Assembly (NCBI RefSeq): GCF_023856365.1
Contig: NC_064538.1
Coordinates: 7,200,435 to 7,264,434 of the forward strand
DNA: 64,000 bases
Reading direction: 5' to 3'
Source of the DNA: Brienomyrus brachyistius
Lineage: Eukaryota > Chordata > Actinopteri > Osteoglossiformes > Mormyridae
In this document: piece after piece, positions 12,801 to 34,722 of the stretch
Numbering within the stretch: position 1 is the stretch's first letter
Layout of the letters: the number at the start of each line of letters is the position of its first letter
Position numbers and translations under genes: made by a program
The notes under the pieces: generated by a model
What the model was told of the DNA's origin: nothing
Databases searched by the model: none
Seen by the model: the letters and a program-made list of their open reading frames with translations, nothing else

Positions 12801-14495
12801 GTACTTTGTTCGAGATTACAGCATCATCTCTGACGATGATTCCGTTCAAACACGACAAATCCTCGCTAAGAGTTTATTATTACTTTAAAAGAGATGTAAG
12901 AAAGCTTTCACATGTGTTACAATGTGAGTGATAGTGAGTAGTCGCTACATGTTCAAGTGTACCATCTTTAACAGTTGGGTTTTATGCATCGCACTGACAT
13001 CACACAAGTGATCCCTCTAAGCTACGAGCCACCGTAATGATCTCACGGTTCCAGGGCGAGACGAGCTCAGATGTATGGCATGTAACATCTCATCCCACAG
13101 GGTTTGTAAATAAAATAGGAAATCTTCACAAAAGTAGGTCATGGTGGCACAATGGAAACTGAAGTGTCCCAAATGAATTCCCTCATTTCCAAAGACATAC
13201 TCTGAAAATGATTTCCAGCTGCCGGCAAAAATCATTAGTTAACAAAGGGCAAAATCATCACAGACACACCGTAACAACAGATGTAATGGGTAATTTAAAC
13301 CATTCTGCATATACTTGATCCCAAGGATGTGAACATTTACATTTGCTTTCTGCTGTATATTAAAAGCTTTTTGCAAATCGCATAACAGCTATTCTGTATG
13401 TCCAAGGAAGTCTAAGTTTTTAAAGATTCTTTTCAGAGATTTTTTTTTACGGACTGGGGTTTAAAATTCTGCTCTTGGCTCTGCGTATGTGTTTACATGC
13501 TTTCCACGTATTTCCTCCCCACCACCTCAAAAGACACGTGGTCTAATCAAACTTGTATCTCTAACTCTGTGTGTGCCCTGCGATGTGTTGGCATTCTTTC
13601 CAGGTTGTCGTGCCTGATGCCCTGTGATGAGTTGGCATCCTTTCCAAAGTGTCCCATGTCTGATGTCTTGTGCTTCATGGGAGAGATTCCAGACTTTCCA
13701 CTCCTGCTTTGAATGAATGGTCATGGACACATGAATAACCTACTACTCAAAATACTTATGCAAAGTACTGCAATGGCATTTTTAGCGTCGTGTGCATTAA
13801 TTAACTTACAGTAGTCTAAAAAAACTCAAGTCTAAACAACATAGGGATGAAGTTGATGGTAGTCATTACTCTGACTATAACGGTCACCATCGAACAAATT
13901 AGTGCGGGGAAATAAAGCAGAGGCATCCTTCCCAAGAATTCTTTCAAAATATTTTTAAAAACGAAACAGGAAAACAAAGTATCGAAACAAAATAAAATAT
14001 ATCGACAACCATGGAACGTCAACTGACAACTGAAATGCCTACGTATCAACTAGCACCGCACAGGGGCGATTGTTTTTTTTTTTTTTTGCACTGGTGGGTT
14101 GGGTAAGTAGCGAACTAAAATAGCGATCAAATCACCTATAACCGATTTGGGATACGGTATATGTACATTAATGGATAGCAGCCAGCAGAAGGCGAGCTGG
14201 CGGTGTATATGCAGCGTGTTGGGCACCCCCTTAGCGGTCCGTGACGGTGCTCCCATCCGGCCGGCATTACCTTGGATTTGGAGCAATTGACGGAGCGCAG
14301 GGCGCCGAAGAAGATGGGCAGCAGGGCCATAACGACAAGGCTCCCATACGCCAGGGCCGTGCCTTCGGGTGTGGAGACGAACCTGGCCGTCGCGTTGACA
14401 GAGTCGGTCCCATTAGAGAGAGTCGCATTGACACCATCTACGATCGGAGCTGCACCTTCACTCGGCAGAGCCGATCCCTGCTCGACGTCGGCCAT
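5690..14495 (-). CDS. hm13: Signal peptide peptidase (HM13/SPP), 12 coding exons
   Basis: HM13/SPP is a multipass ER-membrane aspartyl protease that cleaves leftover signal peptides inside the bilayer. Coding exons run join(complement) 14271-14495, 12499-12597, 12040-12122, 11679-11767, 10337-10422, 9902-10027, 9749-9806, 8696-8779, 8201-8237, 7989-8091, 7761-7846, 5690-5762. All have GT-AG borders and matching phases, giving 1149 nt and 382 aa (human about 377). The catalytic YD pair is Tyr232-Asp233 in FVYDIFW, GLGD is residues 276-279 with Asp279, and the PAL motif is 331-333 in PALLYLVP. The C-terminus KKEK is a KKXX ER-retrieval signal. Glycosylation sequons NAT, NGT and NAT sit at residues 23, 28 and 34 before the first membrane segment (about 46-66). 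The start ATG has A at -3 and G at +4. The N-terminus and KKEK tail separate it from SPPL2/SPPL3 paralogues. It lies head to tail downstream of ncoa3. Confidence 0.97.
6294..6299 (-). terminator. hm13: Candidate poly(A) signal of alternative hm13 transcript
   Basis: AATAAA on the minus strand about 570 nt past the stop of the alternative exon at 6872-7028. It could end a transcript that uses that exon as its last. Inference only. Confidence 0.3.
6822..6850. repeat. (AG)n microsatellite
   Basis: About 14 AG units. On the hm13 sense strand it is a long CU tract just downstream of the alternative-exon stop, so it could serve as a polypyrimidine tract or bind PTB-type proteins. Confidence 0.85.
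6872..7028 (-). CDS. hm13: hm13 alternative C-terminal exon (SPP-beta type)
   Basis: A clean CAG acceptor at 7029-7031 opens a frame in the same phase as exon 12. It encodes 51 residues and a TAG stop: YESSDEILPHTPRL, then FPTVSGSPASLA, a seven-serine run and an RRRR cluster. From memory this matches the human HM13 isoform 2 tail (YESSAEILPHTPRL, FPTVSGSPASLA, RRRR), so the alternative exon is conserved from fish to human. The resulting protein would be 410 aa and would lose the KKXX retrieval motif. In human the beta form is reported at the cell surface; a similar location here is inference. Confidence 0.85.
7300..7485 (+). other. Unassigned 61-codon ORF in hm13 intron 11
   Basis: A plus-strand open frame antisense to hm13, between exon 11 and the alternative exon. 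The composition is GC-rich and reads smoothly, but I recognise no domain and see no splice or promoter support. Most likely chance. Confidence 0.15.
7761..7846 (-). CDS. hm13: hm13 exon 11, PAL motif
   Basis: Residues 331-358, beginning PALLYLVPACIG. PAL is the conserved active-site-shaping motif of presenilin/SPP proteases. It ends in phase 2 (AG), so either exon 12 (giving Arg) or the alternative exon (giving Ser) joins in frame. Confidence 0.96.
7989..8091 (-). CDS. hm13: hm13 exon 10
   Basis: Residues 297-330, LKKNTKTYFYTGF to FKHAQ. It covers the cytosolic loop after the GLGD helix and the next transmembrane segment (IFGLGLTIFIM). Confidence 0.96.
8110..8162. repeat. (TA)n(CA)n compound microsatellite
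   Basis: Alternating TA and CA tracts in hm13 intron 9, just upstream of exon 10 on the sense strand. Confidence 0.8.
8201..8237 (-). CDS. hm13: hm13 exon 9 (37-nt small exon)
   Basis: Completes Gly284 and encodes IFIALLLRFDV plus the first two bases of Ser296. The exon is short but has strong borders and corresponds to the IFIALLLRFD segment of vertebrate SPP. Confidence 0.93.
8269..8291. repeat. (AAAAC)n tandem repeat
   Basis: Four to five units of a CAAAA-type repeat in hm13 intron 8. Confidence 0.75.
8446..8626. mobile_element. hAT-like MITE with near-perfect TSD
   Basis: The left end contains tattcaaat and the right end atttgaata, as imperfect terminal inverted repeats that also share a ggtcctc-like inner block. 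It is flanked by aatagag at 8439-8445 and 8628-8634 within an 8-bp window. It sits in hm13 intron 8 and has no ORF. The hAT assignment is inferred from target-site length and fold-back form. Confidence 0.55.
8696..8779 (-). CDS. hm13: hm13 exon 8, GxGD catalytic exon
   Basis: Residues 257-283: VFPQDLLERG, then NFAMLGLGDIVIP. Asp279 of GLGD is the second catalytic aspartate. Confidence 0.97.
8958..9653. mobile_element. Pogo/Tigger-like DNA transposon, internally deleted
   Basis: It begins cagtaaaacctcggatta and ends with the inverted complement aatccgaggttttattg. TA dinucleotides at 8956-8957 and 9654-9655 give the TA target duplication expected of Tc1/mariner/pogo elements. The body of about 0.7 kb is too short for a transposase and no long frame is seen. 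It lies in hm13 intron 7. Confidence 0.7.
9749..9806 (-). CDS. hm13: hm13 exon 7
   Basis: Residues 237-255, VFGTNVMVTVAKSFEAPIK, identical in this stretch to the human sequence as I remember it. It follows directly after the YD motif. Confidence 0.97.
9902..10027 (-). CDS. hm13: hm13 exon 6, YD catalytic exon
   Basis: Residues 195-236, HWIANNLFGLAF to FVYDIFW. Asp233 is the first catalytic aspartate, in the YD motif. Confidence 0.97.
10337..10422 (-). CDS. hm13: hm13 exon 5
   Basis: Completes Glu166, then IVNYEFDTKDLVCLG to VWYIFKK (167-194). This includes one transmembrane helix. Confidence 0.95.
10495..10640. repeat. Fragment of a common fish interspersed repeat
   Basis: Contains ggcggtgcagtggttcaatg and, about 100 bp on, a degenerate gcctacaatggacaggcactc block. 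These resemble the start and end of the very common teleost repeat seen more completely at 33395-33640. Diverged; class uncertain. Confidence 0.35.
11679..11767 (-). CDS. hm13: hm13 exon 4
   Basis: Residues 137-165: PLMNRIFPTSLPNRQYQLLF then TQGSGESKE. Loop region before the fourth membrane segment. Confidence 0.95.
12040..12122 (-). CDS. hm13: hm13 exon 3
   Basis: Residues 109-135, IFSQEYINLLLSMYFFVLG to LALSHTM. A hydrophobic membrane segment follows the amphipathic start. Confidence 0.95.
12255..12379. repeat. 125-bp near-perfect hairpin in hm13 intron 2
   Basis: The left arm (12255-12309) and right arm (12325-12379) are inverted complements with only a few mismatches around a 15-bp loop. 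Both arms carry the block attcagaccaagattt. It could be a MITE end-pair or a fold-back element. In the hm13 pre-mRNA it would form a stem of about 55 bp. No target-site duplication is evident. Confidence 0.9.
12499..12597 (-). CDS. hm13: hm13 exon 2
   Basis: Residues 76-108: NSSEMPETITSRDAARFPII, then the hydrophobic ASCTLFGLYLFFK. Phase 0 on both sides. Confidence 0.96.
12598..14270 (-). other. hm13: hm13 intron 1
   Basis: The largest hm13 intron, AT-rich. Apart from the repeat at 13440-13715 and short homopolymers I see nothing in it. Confidence 0.85.
13440..13715. repeat. Diverged fish interspersed repeat with internal duplication
   Basis: Contains a degenerate form of the common block 'gccctgtgatg(ga)...ggcatcc', present three times in tandem-like order (about 13577, 13617, 13658). 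Same family as 33395-33640. Lies in hm13 intron 1. Confidence 0.4.
14271..14495 (-). CDS. hm13: hm13 exon 1, start codon exon
   Basis: Residues 1-75. The luminal N-terminus carries three NxT sequons, then STPEGTALAYGSLVVMALLP forms the first membrane helix. The donor is aag/gtaatg. Confidence 0.96.
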
Positions 14496-14639
14496 TTTCC
14501 ACGGATAAATAGGCTATTAAATATGAGGAGTCACGCAAGCTGGCTAGCAAGTCCCGGAAAATATCACTCGCGAAATTTACCGCAGCAGTTACCTGAATTT
14601 CCTTTTCTTAAGGCCACGTTTCTTAACCCTCCCCTGGAA

Positions 14640-14730
14640 CTGACATCACTAGCTAGCGGTTCCGACGGTGCTTCCCGTACGGCAGCGAGCTAACGGAAGT
14701 GACGTTACAGCAATCGGAGAAGCTCGGGGC
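14640..14730 (-). promoter_or_regulatory. hm13: hm13 promoter (CRE and ETS-like sites)
   Basis: About 150-230 bp upstream of the hm13 ATG, a CpG-containing block carries, on the plus strand, cggaagtgacgtta: an ETS-type GGAA core next to a TGACGT half-CRE. caatcgg follows nearby. This is typical of TATA-less housekeeping promoters. The transcription start itself is not visible. Confidence 0.5.
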
Positions 14731-15600
14731 AGCCTAGGCAAGTGTTTCCCAATCCAGTCCACGTTTTTGCTCCCCCTTAAGCTGCGTACCACATAGTCCA
14801 CGAATATTGCTCCCCTCCTAAAACATGGAACGTCTGTCGGTCTCCGAGGACCTGATTGGGAAAGCCCGCCGCGGGATCTAGGATCAAGCGTATAGCGCAA
14901 AAGCTGTACATATTAAACAATACATTTTTACATACAAAAGCAATCCATTGCATAAAAGTCTTTGTATATTTTTGGTGAAGAATGCATGTGTCCAAATGGC
15001 GAAATGTAGTTATTTAAAGGAACAAATGGCAATCAGTACATTTTTTTTTTTTTTAAATAGAAATTTGTATTTGCATAAATATTAACATCATGAAACGAGT
15101 AAGAAAAAAAGGAACAGTGATTTACATTCTGAAATTGACTGCATAAATTTAATTTGTTTCTATTCTTCATTCGAAAAAGTACACAGTAAAGGTGGGTAGG
15201 TGGTGACAGGCCATTCAGCCTCAGAATACAACATAAGAGTAACAGTATAGCACAAATGTCCAATTAAAATTTCTCGATTTGCCATTTTAAAACTGTATCT
15301 AAACAAACAGGAAGAACAAAAAAGTAGCATTCTGGAAGAAAGACTCATTTTAACAGATAGTCACTAAAATTACCTCATGGGAAGAAGAGACAGGTGGTGT
15401 TTGCTAAAAATGTCTGTTTCAGTATAACACGGTACACCGATTACACATTTCCCAGTGGTAGTTGTAATATATCTGCAATAGTTTATATACAAATGTTCCA
15501 AGCTTTAGGGTCTTCAAGACCCCCTGCAAAACTGCAAGAAGTCCACTGGCCATACATTAAGAAGCATAAAATAAAAATTACTGCTGCAGAGCTGGAAACA
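14731..15600. other. Intergenic / terminal 3'UTR, no gene
   Basis: Sequence between the hm13 promoter and the first candidate ncoa3 poly(A) signal. AT-rich with a T-run near 15041-15054. No exon seen. Confidence 0.4.
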
Positions 15601-17296
15601 TTTATTTTGTGTTGTGTATGATACAATATACAATTATAATATATAGATACGTATTCGCATGTGTGCATAAATATATGCGCACAGACAAATACTCATTCAC
15701 CACCAATATCAGAAACCTCAAAGCATTGAAACAAAAATCTTTGGACTTCGCATATCTTATAAAGGTACGATTCTTGAACATTATTCAAGAGTAAATAAAT
15801 GAGTGAAAAGAAACATTACCTGACCCATGGCGGCCATAATAAAGAATAATTAAATATATAAAATATCCCTCATTTTACCAAGTAGCCTTTGTTACCCATG
15901 TCATTACTTCCTGGGATGTTTCAGCACCATAGAGGAGTTAAAGGAGGTCATCGCCCTCTTCCATCTAAAGAACTCACGCAGTCCACGCAAGCTATGCTTC
16001 GCAGAGAATGTGTGGCTACAAGTATAACAGGCCTTACGTTTAAATAAACTTAACACTACAGCACCACTACTTTCTATTGACAACTGGTTGTCATGGTCAC
16101 AATATATCTCGGACAGCTATTGGTGGAAAAGAATTCCTGAAATGGAACAAATGCGCTTTGTAAACGTGGGAGCAAAGTACTGCCAAAGCTTACAGAATCC
16201 TCATCTTAAGTTCAATTAAAATTGAAGGACATCATTAGGTTTTCAGGTTGGGTAAACATCATGCATGTTTCTTTGTAAGGCTGAGGAAATTATAAAATCT
16301 TTATTAAAATCTTTTAATTAATTACAAGCTAGTTTTCTGTCCTCCTAGAAAATAATGGTTTTGTCATCAAGAAAAGTGCCTTAAAGGAGGAAGAGAGAGA
16401 CCATTGTAGCTTTTAAAATGTATTCAAATATAAGCAGATAAGAGGATCCTCTTTTTCATTGAAAATAAAAGCTGTATTGACCTACAAGTCACAATATGAA
16501 AATTATATTTTAAATATTAAGCCTTACATTCTGTGCAAAACACCTACAAAAGCATATGATACATAAAGCATATTTACAATTCCTATTCACAAATTCCAAA
16601 ATGTGACCTCAAGATTTAATACTGCAGTACCTTGACATTGAGTTGGTGGTGCTGTTCCAGCTTCATCTTGAAGCATAGAGGTTATTGCTTAAATCTGCAT
16701 ATTAAATCATGTCTTTCCCCTATCCGTATTTTTTTTGGGTTAGAATAGGCCCATTTAAAAAAGAAAGTTTGCCGTGTGCATTAATTCTTGAACAAGGCTA
16801 CACAATTTCCAAGAAATATTGCAACAATCTTTTTAGCTTTCTGTAAAGTGCAATCACAACTAAACAGGTCTGCGTAGTACCTTAACCCAATGTATACGAA
16901 AGCAAAGAGTATCCCAAAATGAAGGAGAAATACTGTACAACCTACATTCTACATCTTATAGGAAACATGACCAACATTTCTCGGTCCAGTGTATCAAGTT
17001 ACCTCCAGCAGGAAGATGCACAACTGAGGGACAGGAGCGCCACAAACTAGATAAATAGATTTTGAATGTTGAAGATATAAATTGTACACCCAGGCGTTTG
17101 TCACAATCTTTTGCATTTACAATTGTGTGGTTACATGCCCCCCCCCACACCCCAGAATGACATGGATCCTCTGGGCCTATCCACAGGGGGTCTGGATATA
17201 GAGAGACAGTAGCTCAGTTCACTGGAATGGGCACAGTTCAGCAGACTACAGGGGTCACAGTGAGTCTCCATTCCATCACACCGCTCTGCTTCAGGT
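15601..17296 (-). other. ncoa3: ncoa3 3'UTR (inferred)
   Basis: Follows the ncoa3 stop. Minus-strand AATAAA hexamers at 16300-16305 and 15601-15606 are candidate poly(A) signals. The long AT-rich 3'UTR fits the gene. No other exon lies here. Confidence 0.45.
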
Positions 17297-29570
<12,274 letters not shown>

Positions 29571-29639
29571 CTTGTACACATATCAGCACCTGGGGAAGCA
29601 CCACATATGGATGAATTAAGTGCCACTGATATAGATTTA

Positions 29640-30200
29640 GAACATTTCAAAGCTCCTGTCATTAGAGGCACATTCCACATTCAAAAGAGCAATAGGCTTA
29701 TTTTCATTTTTTTCCAGCATGTGTGGTGGGTTCAGGGGACGTGGAACGGACTTGGCTCTGCCCTGGATTATTAGGGCACTGACAATGCCATGATCCATGA
29801 CAAACGCCATTAGCGAGGATCCCATCGCCCTTCCCATACGCCTCACAAAGGCCAGCTGCAGGAAGCGGATAAGGAGGGAGCTCTGGTTGCGCCCGACTTT
29901 TGTTGATAGTTGTTAATTCGTGACAAACAGGGATAAGAGACACCACAGGGTGCATCTGCTTTGTTGTCCTTCTCAGTATGGATGCAGAGGTCATTTGCAC
30001 CTCTCTCACCCAAGAAATGCTTTTCAATTTGGCCGATTGTCTTCTCACCTGTGGACAAACGAGCAGTAGGATTCAAGTTCCAAAAAAGGTGGATTAGGCA
30101 CTTCGCTGCACACACTTCCGAGATGAAACTTAATATCGGGATTGGCCGTATTAAGGCCACAGTAGGTTTTCAGTTTGCATCTGCATGGTTTCGTAAGGTA
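29640..30200. other. Start of ncoa3 5' intron, unrecognised
   Basis: Non-coding by position, but contains an unusually open minus-strand frame (29843-30160). I recognise no family in it and see no exon borders. Confidence 0.3.
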
Positions 30201-30217
30201 TTTCCACAGCTGGCTGT

Positions 30218-30650
30218 TTCAGTCTTGGTGTGATATGACCCAAAATTAAATATGTGGCAGCTCATCACCTGCATAATGTTCCTGGGAATTTTGAAAAATA
30301 TCCACCACAGTAACATATCTAGAGTTGCTATGTTCATAATACCAAGGGTCTTCTGCAGTTACCCTTCTATTTGCTGTGAGTAAGCGGCGTTTCTTTGAGA
30401 GATCACTTCCAGATCTTCCCCTATACAAAGTCCCTATGAAGTGTGAGATCTGAGAAATACCATTTGAGTTATCGCACTAATGAGATCAAGAGTCTGAGGT
30501 TGCCCTTCTCTTTGCTCTCACTATGCAGCGATGCTTCAGTTCTGGTGTGATTTGTCTCAAAATTTGATAATTTCTACATCATCGCTCAAACAATGTGTCT
30601 GCAAAAGACAAAGATCCATTAATTACTTTTCGAGTGATCACACAAATGTG
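30218..30650. repeat. Ancient repeat family, cluster 1
   Basis: At least two diverged copies of a unit with ggtgtgatttgtctcaaaat, ccagatcatc and gagttatc.cactaatgaga blocks. The same blocks recur at 37780-38112. Class unknown. Confidence 0.6.
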
Positions 30651-30906
30651 TTAAGTGCCTGTGGTGGTGGAACACAACCAAGAGCACCTGAGAAGTGTAC
30701 AAGTTCCACAACACAGCTATGCGCCGCTTAACGATTATGTTCTGTCCAATAGGATGTCAGGAGACACTATGCCAACATCATATACATTATATACAAACAT
30801 ATACAATATACTGCACCTACATTGGCTATTTGTGCAATACAGTACAAGATCTTTTAAAGTATATTCTCCAATATAAAAGTAATGATAAAAGATGCATTAA
30901 ATTAAA

Positions 30907-31040
30907 TACTAGTGATGCACCGATAAGGAAATTTCTAGCCGACACCGATAGTCAATCGTTTCAAAATCTGACACCAATACCGATCGTTTGGGAGGTTCTA
31001 CGTAAGTTTGAAGTGACACTCCACCCAAATAAATAAAAAA
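30907..31040. mobile_element. hAT-like transposon end fragment
   Basis: Starts tagtgatgcaccgata, with a second gccgacaccgatag and ccaataccgatcg. This resembles the ends of fish hAT elements that begin with tgatgcaccgat. No partner end found. Confidence 0.35.
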
Positions 31041-31467
31041 AAATAAAATAAAATGACATTGTGGGTCCCAAGTCATTTAAAATATCTATTATGGTATTAT
31101 AGTATTATGGGTATTATAAGTTAGATATGAACTGTACCATTATAGGGCTGGCAGCAGTCTCTTTTTTAATACGAACTACATGGGGTGCGCTGCGGCCGCT
31201 ATGGTCTGCTGTGTCCCATTAGCTGATCTAGATTTTTCAACTGGGACCTTGGTCATTGTGCAGAAGAACATTAAGCGACACACATGTATATGGTATATAT
31301 AGGCCACACACAAGACAGCACAGGAAGAACACTAAGAATGTCTTTAAAAGAATTATTTATGCGTAGAGAACAGGTCTTATGATTAACCACTGCAGAAGAA
31401 CAGATACATAGAGGCCTGTTTATAAAATGAGGTGTGGTCTCCTGATCGATTGTCTGAGGCACTACAT

Positions 31468-31659
31468 CAGGGGTAGGGAACCTGATCCATGGAGAGCCGG
31501 TGCGGGTGCGGGTTTTTGGGATGGCCTCTCAATCAGCCAATAACAGTGGTTTCCAAGAATTGGAGTTGAGAATCGCTGCTTTATTATTGGCTGATTGAGA
31601 GGCCATCCCAAAAACCTGCACCCACACTGGCTCTCCATGGATCAGGTTCCCTACCCCTG
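31468..31659. mobile_element. hAT-like MITE with perfect 8-bp TSD (192 bp)
   Basis: Begins caggggtagggaacctgatc and ends with its inverted complement. The inverted repeats extend about 75 bp with few mismatches. It is flanked by perfect cactacat duplications at 31460-31467 and 31660-31667. No coding capacity. The high arm identity and intact duplication suggest a recent insertion. Located in the ncoa3 5' intron. Confidence 0.85.
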
Positions 31660-32284
31660 CACTACATAGTTCACAAAAGTAGCAAAATCACCACTAATTC
31701 CAATGTGGAATTAACTCACACGTCTATTTAAAGTATATTACCCTACATCTACTTTGTGCAAAACTAGCACACTAGGAATGTTTTGGAGTGAAAACCGCAA
31801 CTGCAAAGGCAGATTTATTTGCAAGCCATTGATGAAAAGGTCTACGTATAAACATTTACGCAACCACGCCAAACAAAGCGGTCAGCTGCCGCAGCTTTTG
31901 CTGAATTAACAGAATAAGGGAGGCCCAGATTAACAAGCCCGGGTCTCCTTGGCACAAACTCGGTCAAGTTAGATTCTGATGACTTCCTCAAAAACATGTT
32001 GTGTAGCCGAGTATCAGGTTTCCCATTGTACAAAACTTGTTGATTTTCGAAGCGCATCATCAACCATGCATGAGAATCGCTGAGTGAATTCAGCCTCTGC
32101 CACTGCAGAGTAAAAAAACAAACAAACAAACAAACTGCTCAGGTGCCTCTTCTGACTTTGACCGCAAGATAAAACGAAGAGTGAGGGTCAACATACTGTT
32201 CTCCACCCTCCTGCTGTGACCCCAGGGCGCAGGAAAAGCACCCGAGCACGGCAGCCAGAGAAATGTCTCATTAAGCATGTGCGA

Positions 32285-32630
32285 TTTTCCATTTCCCTTA
32301 ATTAGCTAGCCTAATCTACAGACCAAGTTGAGCCGTAGAATGACATCAAATACAGTTCAATAACCATGGATCGCATTACATTTAATTTGCTTTAAAAGAC
32401 TGAGGGACCCAATTTTCCAATTAGAGAGAAAGCTTGGTGTTAAAAGTTCAAATTGCACCCCTTTCTGGCAGATTTGTCCGCTTCATGTTCGTTTTCCCTC
32501 CTGCTAGTGTGACAGCAAGGATGTGGCCTTATTTGAAAAGCAGAGCTCAGCATAAGACAAATTAGAGAGAAAGAAAAATTATGGGAATTAGCGATTCGCT
32601 AATAGAAGGTCAGGGGTACCTCTAAGTGAG
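32285..32630. promoter_or_regulatory. Candidate conserved non-coding element
   Basis: A repeat-poor, mixed-composition block with homeodomain-type taatta cores (for example in cccttaattagc and ccaattagag). It looks like a vertebrate CNE, but no alignment was possible here. Confidence 0.2.
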
Positions 32631-32739
32631 GAACCGTTCTTTTTCTGCAGATGTGTGCCACCATCTGTATCGTCTTACCAACCCCACAGCACATCCATAG
32701 GTGATTAATATGAACATTAAGACACGACACACACAGGTT

Positions 32740-32845
32740 TGTAATTATATCTTTGTGGGGACACTCCATGCATTTATATGGGGAAAACTAACCCCAATAT
32801 GACAACCTTAAACCAACAAAATATGAGACTTGGCGTTTTTACATA
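32740..32845. repeat. Fish 'tttgtgggga' repeat, copy 1
   Basis: Shares atctttgtggggac, a following actccatncattt block and further order with 44340-44595. Short diverged copy. Confidence 0.5.
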
Positions 32846-33394
32846 ATACCCCCCCACACCCACAAACACACAATTATGGATGGGACACACACAAGGAAAG
32901 AACATTCACATTTCTTAGACTGTAGATATTTCTGTACACAGAAATCAAGCCATTGCAGTATGAGAGCGGGCTATGGAGAACAAACAACCATCCGGCGAGC
33001 GAAAGCCCCAGGGAAATGGGTCACCTCTCCTCTCACATATGCAACTGCGTTTTCCACAAGATAGAAAAGTCAATAATCATGCACCGCAGGCAGGCCGGCA
33101 CAGTGGCTCGCTATCAGAGGCATGCAAAAAACAAACCTGCAGACAGGAAAAACAAGGCTGTTTGTCTAAAGAGATCCTCAGTCACCTCCCTGTCCATTCC
33201 GCCACCCTCAGCAGGATCTTCAACAATGAGGACTATTGACAAGCCACAGCTGGGCTCTTACACCTCAATAGATGAAATCATTCAATTAGGGCACAATGAG
33301 GCCAGAGCCAAGAACCAAAACTCCTATCCAGTGATGTCACACTTACAGTGTTTCACTGGGTTCTGCAGCAAAAAACAAACAAAAGCAATATATA

Positions 33395-33640
33395 ATTAAT
33401 TGATGCATGGTGGCATAGTGGGTGGCACTGTTGTCTCACACCGCCAGAGATGGTTATAGGAAGTCCGCCAGAGTTCTGCATGCATGGAGTTTACCATGTA
33501 CCCTCCATGTTACGTGTGCTCTCTCCTTCCTCCTATCAAGTCTCCGGACACATCTTTGCAGTTAAAGGTGAACTGGCATCTCTACGTTGCCCTGTGATGG
33601 ACCACCATCCCATCCAGGACTTACCCCTACCCCCCCCCCC
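33395..33640. repeat. Common fish interspersed repeat, fullest copy
   Basis: Reads ggtggcatagtgggtggcac, tgttgtctcaca, a catggagttt block and finally gccctgtgatggaccacc with catcccatccagg. This order is very common across teleosts. Two diverged relatives lie at 10495-10640 and 13440-13715. Confidence 0.6.
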
Positions 33641-34215
33641 ATGACACTGTACTGTGTATACATTATGGATAACGAAAGGAATTACATCAATAAAAAATGA
33701 TGATCAATTCCAGTGATAATTAAATTTAAAACTTTGGAGAAATACTCAGCTCCAAGCACCAGCTTTGCCTAAATCTCCCCCCTTCATGAAATAGTTGATG
33801 TTAATAAGGAACATGACTGATGAACAGTCTTGTCAGTCAAGAGGAAACTGGGTGGAGCCTGTGGTTAAGCGCTGCCAGCGAGAGCGCAGTGCCTCACATA
33901 AATAGACATGCACATGGCACAGGGCGCCGTAAACACACCATGCCCAAGCGTGCCACCGAACGCCACGTCCTTTTCTGGCACATTCCTGCCAAGTGAGACA
34001 GGTTTCTGCAAGCGGAGGGACCCACAGTATACTACACGCCTTGGATACAAACGCACCCCCAGATATAACGGCGCAGCCCCACAGCATCCCCCATCAGTAA
34101 ACAGAAACAACTCAGAACTATAAATATGCATAAACACTAGAAAACTGCTCTGCACCAAAGTGGGGGGGGTAAGGAGGAGGTCTCGCTGCTTAGAGCGATT
34201 TACAGTAGACATCTG

Positions 34216-34560
34216 ACACCTTCCTTTTAATTGAGTCTGAAGAGCGGCAGTCCTTCATTATCCCACTGGCACGTTCTACAGGGGATAATCCTCTGCCAAT
34301 TACCCTCACTTATTATGCTCTCTGTGTGTGTGGAGAGCCTGCCTCCTCACCGCCATTCTGCTCGGGGTAGGGCCCCCGTCACCCACTCGGCTCCCGGCCC
34401 CCGGCAGTGTCACAGACAGCCCGCTCGGCCAGAGGGCTTGCCAGGAGTCCCCCCCGCTCCTGAGCCTAGAGTGGCAGAATAATAAAAGCTGTATGCTTGT
34501 TTTGATAACTGAGCCTTGCCCCTTATTTTCAGGCTGTGTCAAGTTCTTGGGGGGCGAGAA
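34216..34560. promoter_or_regulatory. Candidate conserved non-coding element
   Basis: Starts with tttaattgagtctg and continues with balanced composition and no repeat signature. Located in the ncoa3 5' intron. Candidate enhancer by appearance only. Confidence 0.2.
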
Positions 34561-34703
34561 TACATAATAGTCGGAGTATAATATCACGCCTCTTCTCAGG
34601 CGCTGAAGCTTGCGAAAACAAATCCGTGTGATTGCGCGTGTGTCGCGACTCCTAGGGGGTGCTAGATTTCAGAGCCCCAGCCCGAGCGAGGCTCTTGCAC
34701 TTT

Positions 34704-34722
34704 AAAAAAAAAAAAAAAAAAA
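34704..34722. repeat. A19 homopolymer
   Basis: Uninterrupted poly-A run at the end of a CpG-bearing block (about 34600-34700). No retroposon head was recognised in front of it. Confidence 0.85.
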
